Positions 1 to 7,519 of a stretch of 13,769 bases of DNA are shown here, one piece after another; position 1 is the first letter of the stretch, and the number at the start of each line of letters is the position of its first letter. Below the pieces are notes generated by a model, which worked only from the letters and a program-made list of their open reading frames with translations, did not search any database and was not told the origin of the DNA. This DNA is from Desulfobacterales bacterium. GTDB taxonomy: Bacteria; Desulfobacterota; Desulfobulbia; Desulfobulbales; BM004. The position numbers and the translations under genes were made by a program. Location of the stretch: positions 1 through 13,769 of the forward strand of contig JAUXHH010000022.1 in the NCBI GenBank assembly GCA_030621655.1, in the 5' to 3' direction.

Positions 1-933
1 CACAGAGAGTTCACTGCCGTTTTCAGCCTCAGGAGTTGTACCCAGGTTCAGGTTCCCTGAAAGGGTGTTATTGGTCAGGTTGGCGTTGCCGCCTGCAGCA
101 TTATAAATAATTATGCCGCCGCCGTAATTAGTTGATACCGTATTGCCCGCTATAACATTATTTACAAGAGTCGTATTGCCTAAACCGGAATTAATGTACA
201 GACCACCCCCATCAAGTTCAGCATCATTGTTTATTATGCGGCAGCCTGAGATGGAAACCTCAATTTCGCCATTGGTATTATCAATATAAATACCTCCAGG
301 GCCGCCTAAGGTTCCCCCGCCCACACTGTTATTCTGGACTAGGCAGTCACTGATGTTGACCGTCAATCCAGCAGTGCCCCAGTCATAAACAGCTATTCCC
401 GAACCATATATCTGGGCGATGTTATTCTGAGCAGTAACATTGGAGATTTCCAAGGTCGCAATATCAGCTGTTCCGGTAAGGTGATGTTCAAAATAAAGGC
501 CGCCGCCATCTTTAGTTGTCAAGCCGTATTGTATTGTCATGTTTGAGATGTCAACAGTTACAGGAGCCGGGTTGTCCTTAATGCTCATGAACAGGACGCC
601 GCCTTGATGATCTTGAAGGAAGCCACCCTGCAGAATGGTGAGCTGGCGATTCTGGTCTTGAAAAATACAATCTCCTTTCCAGCCGCCGCTGATTTGCAAT
701 GAATGGTTGGCAGACACCTGAAAATGGCCGCTGGAATTCGCTGGAATTGTATAGGTCCCGGCAATAAGCCTTATTTCATTGTCAGTAGAAATATCATCAA
801 GAGCCAGCTGAAAGTTGGCAGCAAGGTTTTCCGGTGATGTGTTGTCATTGACACACTGATATGCATTGGCCTGTGCGGTAAACAGGAAAAAACAGAGAAG
901 ACTGATAATAAACAGGAAAGTACTTCTTTGCAT
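1..933 (-). CDS. secreted right-handed parallel beta-helix repeat protein, 3' part beyond window
   Basis: The frame is open from an ATG at 933 down to base 1 (311 codons, no stop), so the gene is cut at the left edge. The first 24 residues form a typical signal peptide: MQR, a hydrophobic run rich in F, I and L, then an ANA cleavage site before YQC. The mature start has an asymmetric alpha/beta cap followed by LIAGTY and LQISGGW. After that come repeated short strands with N- and G-rich turns (LEISNVTAQNN, GGIYID, VSISGCRIINNDAE, GGGLYINSG, LVNNVIAGNT, LTNNTLSGN). This is the ladder pattern of parallel beta-helix proteins of the CSLREA/choice-of-anchor/polymorphic outer-membrane type. The protein is probably exported to the cell surface or outside. 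The ligand or substrate and the C-terminal anchor are not visible. A GGGGG tract 5 bases before the ATG can serve as ribosome binding site. It is divergent from the transhydrogenase operon. Confidence 0.8.
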   Translation of the reverse strand, partial: MQRSTFLFIISLLCFFLFTAQANAYQCVNDNTSPENLAANFQLALDDISTDNEIRLIAGTYTIPANSSGHFQVSANHSLQISGGWKGDCIFQDQNRQLTILQGGFLQDHQGGVLFMSIKDNPAPVTVDISNMTIQYGLTTKDGGGLYFEHHLTGTADIATLEISNVTAQNNIAQIYGSGIAVYDWGTAGLTVNISDCLVQNNSVGGGTLGGPGGIYIDNTNGEIEVSISGCRIINNDAELDGGGLYINSGLGNTTLVNNVIAGNTVSTNYGGGIIIYNAAGGNANLTNNTLSGNLNLGTTPEAENGSELSV

Positions 934-988
934 TGATGCCCCCTATGATAAAGGATGTGCTGTAACACTTTAAACCCAAAACCATCAT

Positions 989-1016
989 ATAATACTGTAA
1001 AAATTAATTAAATCAA
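989..1016 (-). promoter_or_regulatory. candidate sigma-70 type promoter for the beta-helix gene
   Basis: On the minus strand, TTGATT (1011-1016) and TATTAT (989-994) are separated by 16 bases, about 55 bases upstream of the ATG at 933. The whole area is AT-rich, so such matches are easy to find by chance. Confidence 0.3.
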
Positions 1017-1234
1017 ACAAGGATCGCCAGCTTTTTTTTGCAGGCGTATTTTAAAGAAGTAGCAGACAACTTTCTGGGTTAAGGAATATTGCATAGTGAG
1101 ACATGATTTTTGCAAAATAAAAAAATATATTTTGGGGTGCAATTATCCATAAAATATGGTAATTGGCTCAATCCTGAAGTGTTTTAAGAATTATTATAGG
1201 TTTGTAATTCTATGGCTTAATGCCAATCAACAAT

Positions 1235-1260
1235 GGGTGAACTTGCTCAAAGCTTCACCC
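1235..1260 (+). promoter_or_regulatory. inverted repeat followed by T-rich tract upstream of pntAA (possible attenuator or operator)
   Basis: GGGTGAA (1235-1241) and TTCACCC (1254-1260) are perfectly complementary with a 12-base spacer, and TTG/CAA inside the spacer can extend the pairing. A T-rich stretch with a run of eight T follows at 1261-1276, as in a factor-independent terminator, but it is interrupted by A residues. The site ends 65 bases before the pntAA ATG. It could terminate or attenuate transcription entering pntAA, or be a dyad operator. The sequence alone does not distinguish these. Confidence 0.3.
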
Positions 1261-1325
1261 TATATTTATTTTTTTTACAACGTAAAGTTCTTTTACTCCA
1301 TCTTTTTTAAAAGAAAGAGGCCGTT

Positions 1326-2462
1326 ATGAAAATTGCAGTAATGAAAGAAACTTTCGAGGGCGAGACGAGAGTTCCTCTCATTCCACCTACAGTTGACAAG
1401 CTTGTCAAGCTTGGTGCTGAGGTGGAAATCGAATCCGGATTGGGCATGACCTGCCGGTATGAGGACGCTGACTACGAAAAAGTAGGGGCAACAGTCAACA
1501 GCGACAGGAAGGGACTGCTGCAGTCTGCGGATATTGTCCTGCGCTTGCGCAAGCCGCCCATGGAAGAAGTCGAGTTAATGAAAAAAGGGTGTATTCATAT
1601 CAGCTATCTTGATCCGTTCAATGAGATTGAACTGGTTGATAAGATGAAGGAGTGCTCCATCAGTTGTATCAGCCTGGAAATGCTGCCGCGCTCTACTGTC
1701 GCCCAGAAAATGGACGTTTTAAGTTCCCAGGCAAATCTTGGTGGCTACATGGCAGTTATTATCGGGACAGAGCAGTTGGATAAGATCCTGCCGATGATGA
1801 CCACTCCTGCCGGAACGATTAAACCGTCACGCATATTTATAATCGGTGTCGGGGTTGCCGGTTTGCAGGCTATAGCCACAGCCCGTCGTCTCGGAGCCCG
1901 GGTCGAGGCCTTTGATACCCGTCCTGTTGTGGAAGAGCAGGTGAAATCACTGGGTGCAAAATTCGTCAAGGTCGACATGGGCGAAACCGGCCAGACCAAG
2001 GATGGTTATGCCAAAGAACTGACTCCGGAACAGGTTCAGAAACAGAAGGAAGGTATGGCAAAAGCCTGTGCCCAGGCAGATATTGTTATTACCACAGCCC
2101 AGCTTTTTGGGCGTCCGGCGCCACGGATTGTTGACCGGTCCATGATAGCCCAGATGCAGCCCGGTTCGGTAATTATTGATATGGCAGTTGAAACCGGCGG
2201 TAATGTCGAGGGCTCAGAAGTTGGCAAGGTAGTCGAGGTCGAAGGCGTCAAGGTTGTTGGCCTGGCCAATCTCCCCGGACTCGTACCGCTTACTGCAAGT
2301 CAGATGTATTCATCGAACCTGGGGAATTTCGTAGACCATTTCTGGAACAAGGAAGAGAAAATTTTTAATTTAGATCTTGAAGACGATCTTATCAAGGGAT
2401 CACTAATCACCCATGACGGTGATCTATTCAGTGAAATGTATAAGAGTATTATGAATAAGTGA
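1326..2462 (+). CDS. pntAA: NAD(P) transhydrogenase subunit alpha, part 1 (NAD(H)-binding domain I)
   Basis: This 378-residue protein is the cytoplasmic NAD(H)-binding component of the proton-translocating transhydrogenase, which couples hydride transfer between NADH and NADP+ to proton movement. Length matches split alpha-1 subunits such as that of Rhodospirillum rubrum. Visible landmarks are the start MKIAVMKETFEGETRVPL and the R-Q-D loop residues R122, Q127 and D130 in PRSTVAQKMDVLSSQ. The Rossmann motif GVGVAG is at 174-179, with acidic D197 at the end of the next strand (NAD rather than NADP specificity). The mobile-loop GYAKEL is at 227-232, and the ETGGN and NLPGL motifs follow. The membrane part is absent here and is supplied by the next gene. 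AGAGG (1316-1320) lies 5 bases before the ATG. Eight bases separate it from pntAB, so the three genes form one operon. Confidence 0.95.
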   Translation: MKIAVMKETFEGETRVPLIPPTVDKLVKLGAEVEIESGLGMTCRYEDADYEKVGATVNSDRKGLLQSADIVLRLRKPPMEEVELMKKGCIHISYLDPFNEIELVDKMKECSISCISLEMLPRSTVAQKMDVLSSQANLGGYMAVIIGTEQLDKILPMMTTPAGTIKPSRIFIIGVGVAGLQAIATARRLGARVEAFDTRPVVEEQVKSLGAKFVKVDMGETGQTKDGYAKELTPEQVQKQKEGMAKACAQADIVITTAQLFGRPAPRIVDRSMIAQMQPGSVIIDMAVETGGNVEGSEVGKVVEVEGVKVVGLANLPGLVPLTASQMYSSNLGNFVDHFWNKEEKIFNLDLEDDLIKGSLITHDGDLFSEMYKSIMNK

Positions 2463-2470
2463 GGGAGTAA

Positions 2471-2764
2471 ATGGAACCCGTATTTCTGACTTTTGTTTTT
2501 GTATTAACAATTTTTTTAGGATTTGAGCTTATTTCCAAAGTTCCATCAACTTTGCATACTCCGCTCATGTCCGGCGCAAATGCCATTTCAGGTATCACCC
2601 TGATCGGTTCCCTGGCTTCTCTGAAGACAGGAAATCCTACTGTTGCAATTATTCTCGGCACCCTGGCAGTAACCTTTGCGACAATCAACGTTGTTGGGGG
2701 TTATGCAGTGACCAACAGGATGCTGGAGATGTTCAAGAAAAAGGATGATGGGGGTGCGAAATGA
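2471..2764 (+). CDS. pntAB: NAD(P) transhydrogenase subunit alpha, part 2 (membrane domain II)
   Basis: This 97-residue membrane protein has three hydrophobic segments, at about residues 3-21, 36-52 and 57-78. It also carries the family signatures TPLMSGANAISGI (30-42) and GGYAVTNRMLEMFKKK (76-91). It supplies the alpha-subunit share of the proton-conducting domain II in the three-polypeptide form of the enzyme. GGGAG (2463-2467), directly after the pntAA stop, is its ribosome binding site. Its last codons overlap the pntB start in an ATGA arrangement, which points to translational coupling of subunits needed in fixed ratio. At 97 residues it is compact, with three rather than the four alpha helices of fused E. 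coli PntA, as expected for split forms. Confidence 0.93.
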   Translation: MEPVFLTFVFVLTIFLGFELISKVPSTLHTPLMSGANAISGITLIGSLASLKTGNPTVAIILGTLAVTFATINVVGGYAVTNRMLEMFKKKDDGGAK

Positions 2765-4140
2765 ATATAACGGCACTTCTCATTAACTTTGCATATATCA
2801 TTTCAGCCGGACTGTTCATCTTCGGTCTGAAGATGCTCAGCTCTCCTGCGACCGCCCGGCAAGGTAACCTGCTTTCCGCTCTGGGCATGCTGCTGGCCAT
2901 CGTGGTCACCTTGTTTTACTCAGGCCTGGACTACAAGTGGATTGTAGTCGGTGTTTTCATTGGAACGGTGATCGGTCTGGTGGCTGCATATAAGGTGCAG
3001 ATGACATCAATGCCGGAAATGGTAGCCCTGTTTAATGGGTTTGGCGGTATTGCCAGCTTGCTGCTGGCCTGGGGTGAATATCATCAGCACCCTGAACTCT
3101 CTGTTTTTATTGCCCTGGTGACATTCCTTTCAGCCTTTATCGGCGGTATTACCTTTTCAGGCAGCATGGTCGCCTTTGGCAAACTTGCTGAAAAGATACC
3201 GAGCAAGGCCATTGTCTTCAGCGGTCAGCATATTGTGAATGGCGCCATTCTTCTCACAGCTTTGGCTTCGGGTGTAATATTCGCAATGAATCCTGAGAGC
3301 AGCTACGCAATCTTCCTGGTTATTGTAGTGGTGTCGCTTTTGTTCGGTGTTACCTCTGTCATTCCCATCGGCGGAGCTGACATGCCGGTGGTTATCTCCC
3401 TGCTTAACAGTTATTCAGGTCTGGCTGCCTGTGCTGCCGGGTTTGTGATCAGCAACAACATCCTGATCGTGGCCGGTGCCCTGGTTGGCGCCAGCGGCAT
3501 CATCCTGACCAAGATCATGTGCAAGGCCATGAACCGATCTCTGGCCAATGTTTTGTTTTCCGGCTTTGGAGCGACTACTCAGGCTGCTGGTTCCGGAGAG
3601 CAGGAGGGTGAGATCAGGCCGGCTACAGCTGAAGATGTTTATTATATCCTGGAGGCAGCTGATTCGGTTGCCATTGTTCCGGGCTATGGGTTGGCGGTTG
3701 CCCAGGCTCAGCATGTGACACAGGAACTTGGTGAACTTCTTGAGGAGAACGGCGCTGAGGTCAGTTATGCCATCCATCCTGTTGCCGGACGTATGCCCGG
3801 CCATATGAATGTTCTCCTGGCCGAGGCGAATGTCTCTTATGACCAGCTGGTTGAAATGGATGATATTAACCCCAGAATGGATACTGTAGATGTCTGTGTA
3901 GTGATTGGTGCCAACGACGTGGTCAACCCCGCGGCCCTTAATGATGAGTCAAGTCCTATCTATGGTATGCCCATCATTGAAACCCATCGGGCCAAAACAG
4001 TCATCGTGCTCAAACGTTCCATGAATCCTGGTTTTGCCGGTATCCAGAACGCTCTCTTTTTTAGTCCCAACACCAGGATGTACTTTGGTGATGCCAAGGC
4101 ATCCATCCAGGCCCTGGTTGCTGAGTTTAAAAGCGACTGA
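2761..4140 (+). CDS. pntB: NAD(P) transhydrogenase subunit beta (membrane domain II plus NADP(H)-binding domain III)
   Basis: The protein has 459 residues. Residues 1 to about 260 hold roughly nine membrane helices, with the conserved FNGFGG (91-96), SGSMVAFGKL (133-142) and LNSYSG (215-220). N216 aligns with the proton-path Asn222 of E. coli beta. Residues about 285-459 are the NADP(H)-binding domain III: GYGLAVAQAQ (308-317), HPVAGRMPGHMN (339-350), GANDVVNPAA (383-392, D386 aligning with E. coli Asp392) and KRSMNPGFAG (418-427). No catalytic or binding motif looks damaged. The ATG overlaps the pntAB stop (ATGA), with a GGGGGTG tract just upstream. The enzyme sits in the inner membrane and most likely makes NADPH at the expense of proton motive force. 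Transcription ends at the hairpin at 4167-4205. Confidence 0.95.
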   Translation: MNITALLINFAYIISAGLFIFGLKMLSSPATARQGNLLSALGMLLAIVVTLFYSGLDYKWIVVGVFIGTVIGLVAAYKVQMTSMPEMVALFNGFGGIASLLLAWGEYHQHPELSVFIALVTFLSAFIGGITFSGSMVAFGKLAEKIPSKAIVFSGQHIVNGAILLTALASGVIFAMNPESSYAIFLVIVVVSLLFGVTSVIPIGGADMPVVISLLNSYSGLAACAAGFVISNNILIVAGALVGASGIILTKIMCKAMNRSLANVLFSGFGATTQAAGSGEQEGEIRPATAEDVYYILEAADSVAIVPGYGLAVAQAQHVTQELGELLEENGAEVSYAIHPVAGRMPGHMNVLLAEANVSYDQLVEMDDINPRMDTVDVCVVIGANDVVNPAALNDESSPIYGMPIIETHRAKTVIVLKRSMNPGFAGIQNALFFSPNTRMYFGDAKASIQALVAEFKSD

Positions 4141-4166
4141 TCATTATTTTCAGTAGTTGATTGTAT

Positions 4167-4205
4167 AAAGTCCCGTCAGAGTTCAGCTTTGACGGGATTT
4201 TTTTT
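4167..4205 (+). terminator. intrinsic terminator of the pnt operon
   Basis: TCCCGTCA (4171-4178) pairs perfectly with TGACGGGA (4190-4197) around an 11-base loop. Eight T follow (4198-4205), and AAA upstream can extend the stem into the T run. It begins 26 bases after the pntB stop. Confidence 0.9.
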
Positions 4206-4226
4206 ATGGCAAGTAACATTATGATT

Positions 4227-4255
4227 TTGTTTTATAAAGTGATATGCTTTAAAAT
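4227..4255 (+). promoter_or_regulatory. candidate promoter of the two-CW/SDR gene
   Basis: TTGTTT (4227-4232) and TAAAAT (4250-4255) have the ideal 17-base spacing and lie about 80 bases before the ATG at 4334, just after the pnt terminator. AT-richness lowers its weight. Confidence 0.35.
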
Positions 4256-4333
4256 AATCAAATTATAGATACTAAAATATGCAATAAAATATCTGCTTGC
4301 AGAAGAGGCAGCAAGGCTGTTTATTTTTAAGTT

Positions 4334-5797
4334 ATGACCGGTACAAAGCTAAATTGCTGGGAGTACATGAAATGTGGCAGAGGCCCAAAGGGGGCCAAGG
4401 CCAAAAAGCTGGGTGCATGTCCTGCTGCCCGCGAAAAAAGACTGGACAGGATTCACGGCGGTATAAATTCAGGACGGGCCTGCTGGGTGGTGGCAGGTAC
4501 ATACTGCGGCGGGACCGCACAGGGTTCACATGCAAAGAAGCAGTTGGCATGCAAGCGCTGCGATTTTTATAAAAAGGTGCATAGCGAAGAAGGAAATTCC
4601 ATTGAAAGCACCAATTCCCTGCTCAATCGGCTCAAGGACACGTCCTCCCGGCTTGACATAACCACAAAAAGACTTGGGATCATTATCGGCAGTTCCGGCC
4701 TGCTCGGCGGGGCTTTGATGCATTATTTCAATACAAAAACATCCGGAAATATTGAAGTCCTTGGCCCGAACAGCAAGAGGTTGAGTCTTAGGCAACCAAA
4801 AGATATCAAACGGTATTTTCAGAAATATCGACCTGATTTTTTAATCAACTGTGCTATTGCCCCTCTGGACAGTGATGCCCAGCTTACCCTTGAAACAAAT
4901 TATCTTGGTGCTGTCAGGCTGGCGAAGTTGGCCATGGGGCAAAAAATTCCCTATATCCATTTCAGCTCCGCCGCCGTACTGCCAATGGGTGGGAATCTCA
5001 CCGAAGAGGATATTCTGCCCATAAGCCCCACGCTTTCCAATTATGCGAAATCAAAGCTGTTGGCGGAAAAAACTTTACAGTATATGCATGAAACCCAGGG
5101 GCTTGACTATAGCATTGTAAGGTTGGCTGTTGTCTATGGAAATCATGACCACAAGATACAGGGATTTCAACGCCTTCTTTTTTCCATCGCCGATCAATCG
5201 ATGCCCTTTATGCTCAGCAAGCCTGGAATACGCCATTCCTATTCAAATACCAAGAAAGTTCCACCTTTTGTCAACCATATACTCGAAAACAGGGACGAAT
5301 TTACCGGGCAGGCATACAACTTTGTTGATAAGGAACCCGTGGAATTGGTGGCCCTGATTAAAGCCATTAAAGTCTACCTGGATGTGAAGGCTCCCAGGGA
5401 AATCTATGTTCCGTATCCTTTAGCCAAAACAGGTCAAACCTTTCTTAAATGGCTCATTAGGCGGCTTGGACGACTGGGGGTCGAGATACGGCTGCCGGCA
5501 GAGCTGCAGTTTATGAAGAGTTTTTATGAGACACAAACATTGTCTATCGAAAAACTGGAAAAGTCGAGCTATGGGGATCAGCAACCCGAGGTGACAGTTT
5601 TTACGGAGTTGACAAGTATTATTTATTACTACCTTCTCCGCTGGAAGCATTTGAATCGTATCAATACATTTAATGAAGATATTCAGGATTCTTCATCGCC
5701 GGCAGGTGAGTTTCTGGATTCTCCCGAGACCCTCCTTGAAGCTATTAATAAATACAGCCATAAGCCTCTGGAGGATTATGAGGCTGGTTTTAAGTAA
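4334..5797 (+). CDS. fusion of two-CW cysteine domain with SDR/RmlD-like NAD(P)-dependent sugar reductase or epimerase
   Basis: This is a 487-residue two-part protein. Residues about 6-88 match the two-CW domain: NCWE (7-10), C14, C29, a second CW (50-51) in GRACWVVAGTYCGG, then C73 and C76 in CKRCDFY. The seven cysteines suggest metal binding or redox chemistry, but the function of this domain is not established. Residues about 113-390 are a short-chain dehydrogenase/reductase of the extended RmlD/epimerase type. They have GSSGLLG (119-125, GxxGxxG), NYLGAVRLA (189-197), an SS pair (211-212) and the catalytic Y237xxxK241. The last about 95 residues are unassigned. No signal peptide is seen, so it is probably cytoplasmic. 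A TAA just upstream (4328-4330) fixes 4334 as the first possible ATG, and the two-CW domain begins at once, although no good ribosome binding site precedes it. A role in sugar-nucleotide or surface-polymer metabolism is inferred from the SDR class only. Confidence 0.85.
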   Translation: MTGTKLNCWEYMKCGRGPKGAKAKKLGACPAAREKRLDRIHGGINSGRACWVVAGTYCGGTAQGSHAKKQLACKRCDFYKKVHSEEGNSIESTNSLLNRLKDTSSRLDITTKRLGIIIGSSGLLGGALMHYFNTKTSGNIEVLGPNSKRLSLRQPKDIKRYFQKYRPDFLINCAIAPLDSDAQLTLETNYLGAVRLAKLAMGQKIPYIHFSSAAVLPMGGNLTEEDILPISPTLSNYAKSKLLAEKTLQYMHETQGLDYSIVRLAVVYGNHDHKIQGFQRLLFSIADQSMPFMLSKPGIRHSYSNTKKVPPFVNHILENRDEFTGQAYNFVDKEPVELVALIKAIKVYLDVKAPREIYVPYPLAKTGQTFLKWLIRRLGRLGVEIRLPAELQFMKSFYETQTLSIEKLEKSSYGDQQPEVTVFTELTSIIYYYLLRWKHLNRINTFNEDIQDSSSPAGEFLDSPETLLEAINKYSHKPLEDYEAGFK

Positions 5798-5812
5798 ATA
5801 GAGGAGGATCTG

Positions 5813-5868
5813 CTCAGCCCTCAACCCTCAGCCCTTACTTTTCACTTCTTACTCCTCACTTTTAACTT
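5813..5868. repeat. degenerate 14-bp tandem repeat, four units, at convergent gene junction
   Basis: Four consecutive 14-mers start at 5813, 5827, 5841 and 5855: CTCAGCCCTCAACC, CTCAGCCCTTACTT, TTCACTTCTTACTC and CTCACTTTTAACTT. Units 1 and 2 share a perfect 9-mer, CTCAGCCCT; later units drift but keep the period and the strongly pyrimidine-biased strand. The last unit enters the mpl stop codon. Similar C/T-rich degenerate runs occur at gene ends in many genomes. Nothing here shows a function, and no terminator hairpin is obvious between the convergent genes. Confidence 0.6.
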
Positions 5869-7300
5869 ATTTACCCAGCATATCCAGCAGGCGGGTGTGG
5901 ATATTATCAAAGCCGCCGTTGGAAAGGATAGCCACCACGTCACCGGGTATCAGCGTGGTTTGAAGGTGATTCAGGATGTCGTCGGTGTTTGCAAAGGAAA
6001 TGGCGGTAATACCTTTTTCTTTAAGATCTGATGCAAGCTGTTTCGATGAGAACAGTTGGTCTGCAGGAAAATTCGGCAACGGTACAGGTTCCCGCACAAT
6101 TACCAGGTCTGCCTGGTCGAAAGATAAGACGTAATCTTTCTGGAAAATTTGACGCCTGCTGGAATTGGTGCGGGGCTCAAAAATAGCCACCAACCGGTGA
6201 CCTCCATATGCCTGCTTGAGTGCAGCCAGGGTTTCCCGGACTGCGGTCGGATGGTGGGCAAAATCATCAATTACTGTGATATTGTTTACCACGCCCCGAA
6301 CTTCCTGGCGCCTGCGCACACCTTCAAAACTGCTGAGTCCGGCAATAATTGCTTCTTTATCCAGGCCGATCCGATCAAGAACTGCGATCACTGACAGAGC
6401 ATTTAATGCGTTATGTTTTCCAGGCATAGGGCATTTGCATGTACTGTAAAACATGCCCTTGTGTATAACATCAAAATAGGTGCCCCCGGGTTTAACTTCA
6501 AGGTCTTTGATGGTCCACTCCGATCCTCTATCCATCCCGTAACTCAGGACCGTGCATTGTGCCCTAGAAACAACTTCCCGCACGACCGGATCATCAAAAC
6601 AGGCAACAACACAACCGTCTTGGTCCATTATTACCATCAGCCGTGAAAATGACTGCTTGATGGCCTCAAGGTCTGCATAGATATCAGCATGATCAAATTC
6701 AATTGAGGTGACAATGGCAATGTGGGGTTGGTAGTGCAGAAATTTTGGCCCTTTATCAAAAAAAGCCGTGTCATATTCATCTCCTTCCACGACAAAATAG
6801 GGACTGCTCCCAAGGTTGTAATTACGGTCGAATGCCTGCACCAGGCCACCGACCATAAATCCCGGTGTCTGGCCGGCCTTGTGCAGCAGCGTGGCCAGCA
6901 TGGATGAGGTGGTGGTCTTGCCGTGGGTGCCTGTCACCACCAGTGAGGTTTTGTCAGCCAGAAAGTAATGGCCCAGGGCCTGGGGAAAGGAGACATAGGG
7001 TATGCCAAGCCCGATCAGGGCTTGTGCCTCGGGATTTGTTCTCCTGATGGTATTTCCGACCACAACGAGGTCAGGCTGAGGTGATAGATTTTCAGGCCCA
7101 TAGCCTCTATTTATTTCGATATTGCAGGATGCCAGAAAACCACTCATGGGAGGATAGACATTTTCGTCAGACCCGGTGACAACATAGCCGGAATCCTTGA
7201 GCATGCCGGCAAGAGAAGCCATGCCGGTGCCGCAGACACCCATGATGTGAATGTGGCGGACGGGATCAGGAAAGCGATTAAGAGAAGGAAGCAGATTCAC
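5867..7300 (-). CDS. mpl: UDP-N-acetylmuramate:L-alanyl-gamma-D-glutamyl-meso-diaminopimelate ligase
   Basis: This 477-residue Mur-ligase family protein has the typical length and signatures of Mpl. Mpl attaches the recycled tripeptide L-Ala-gamma-D-Glu-mDAP to UDP-MurNAc in the cytoplasm (peptidoglycan recycling). The dinucleotide-like N-terminal motif is HIHIMGVCGTGMASLAGML (16-34). The ATP P-loop is GTHGKTT (124-130). GDEYDTAFFDKGPKFLHY (173-190) separates Mpl from MurC. The Mur-family HNALN (296-300) and the C-terminal-domain DDFAHHP (345-351) are also present. The start is GTG at 7300; an in-frame TAA lies seven codons upstream. The next Met (residue 20) would cut into the first beta strand, so GTG is the best choice, though no clear ribosome binding site is seen. 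It lies 18 bases downstream of a 66-codon gene on the same strand and in the same frame, so co-transcription and possibly re-initiation are likely. Confidence 0.92.
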   Translation of the reverse strand: MNLLPSLNRFPDPVRHIHIMGVCGTGMASLAGMLKDSGYVVTGSDENVYPPMSGFLASCNIEINRGYGPENLSPQPDLVVVGNTIRRTNPEAQALIGLGIPYVSFPQALGHYFLADKTSLVVTGTHGKTTTSSMLATLLHKAGQTPGFMVGGLVQAFDRNYNLGSSPYFVVEGDEYDTAFFDKGPKFLHYQPHIAIVTSIEFDHADIYADLEAIKQSFSRLMVIMDQDGCVVACFDDPVVREVVSRAQCTVLSYGMDRGSEWTIKDLEVKPGGTYFDVIHKGMFYSTCKCPMPGKHNALNALSVIAVLDRIGLDKEAIIAGLSSFEGVRRRQEVRGVVNNITVIDDFAHHPTAVRETLAALKQAYGGHRLVAIFEPRTNSSRRQIFQKDYVLSFDQADLVIVREPVPLPNFPADQLFSSKQLASDLKEKGITAISFANTDDILNHLQTTLIPGDVVAILSNGGFDNIHTRLLDMLGK

Positions 7301-7318
7301 TGATATAAAAGAATGTGG

Positions 7319-7519
7319 TTAAGAGCGTACAGCATCGTGCACTGTTTTGTATATACTTTGAAAGGTTTCGTCGAAATTAGCCGGAGACAGCCGCCCAACT
7401 TCAATAAACTTCACCACAACCTCTTTGGCTACCTTGAGAATAGCCTCATCACTGACCGGGCGACTTATTACCGGTTCAGTAATGTTTTCAGCTTTAATTT
7501 TTTGTTTTGCTGCAGCCAT
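7319..7519 (-). CDS. small hypothetical protein upstream of mpl
   Basis: The frame has 66 codons from the ATG at 7519. The protein is soluble and probably helical, with a lysine-rich start (MAAAKQKIKAENI) and then SRPVSDEAILKVAKEVVVKF and VGRLSPANFDETFQSIYKTV. It has no membrane segment, cysteine or metal motif. The regular amphipathic pattern and full-gene coding bias suggest a real gene. I do not recognise a functional family, though it resembles short conserved hypotheticals of delta-group bacteria. It lies 18 bases before mpl in the same frame, and its start lies inside the 3' end of a possible broken upstream gene (26-base overlap). No strong ribosome binding site is visible, which would fit translational coupling. 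Confidence 0.65.
   Translation of the reverse strand: MAAAKQKIKAENITEPVISRPVSDEAILKVAKEVVVKFIEVGRLSPANFDETFQSIYKTVHDAVRS

Larger units (their letters stand above)
934..1325. other. AT-rich divergent intergenic region
   Basis: This 392-base gap separates the divergent beta-helix gene and the pnt operon. It contains the candidate minus-strand promoter at 989-1016. A small imperfect hairpin lies at 1025-1046: CGCC and GGCG arms plus an inner GC/GC pair across an A-A mismatch, with a loop of eight T. A 7-base inverted repeat at 1235-1260 lies close to pntAA. No protein-coding frame looks real. I could not settle on a convincing -35/-10 pair for pntAA; many weak AT-rich matches exist. Confidence 0.6.

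Noticed and set aside
771..968. 65-codon minus-strand frame at the 5' end of the beta-helix gene
   Set aside because: It is out of frame with the signal-peptide-bearing 311-codon frame, which explains the region much better.
4297..4572. 91-codon plus-strand frame overlapping the two-CW region
   Set aside because: Shadow frame: the two-CW cysteine pattern and SDR are in the frame starting at 4334.
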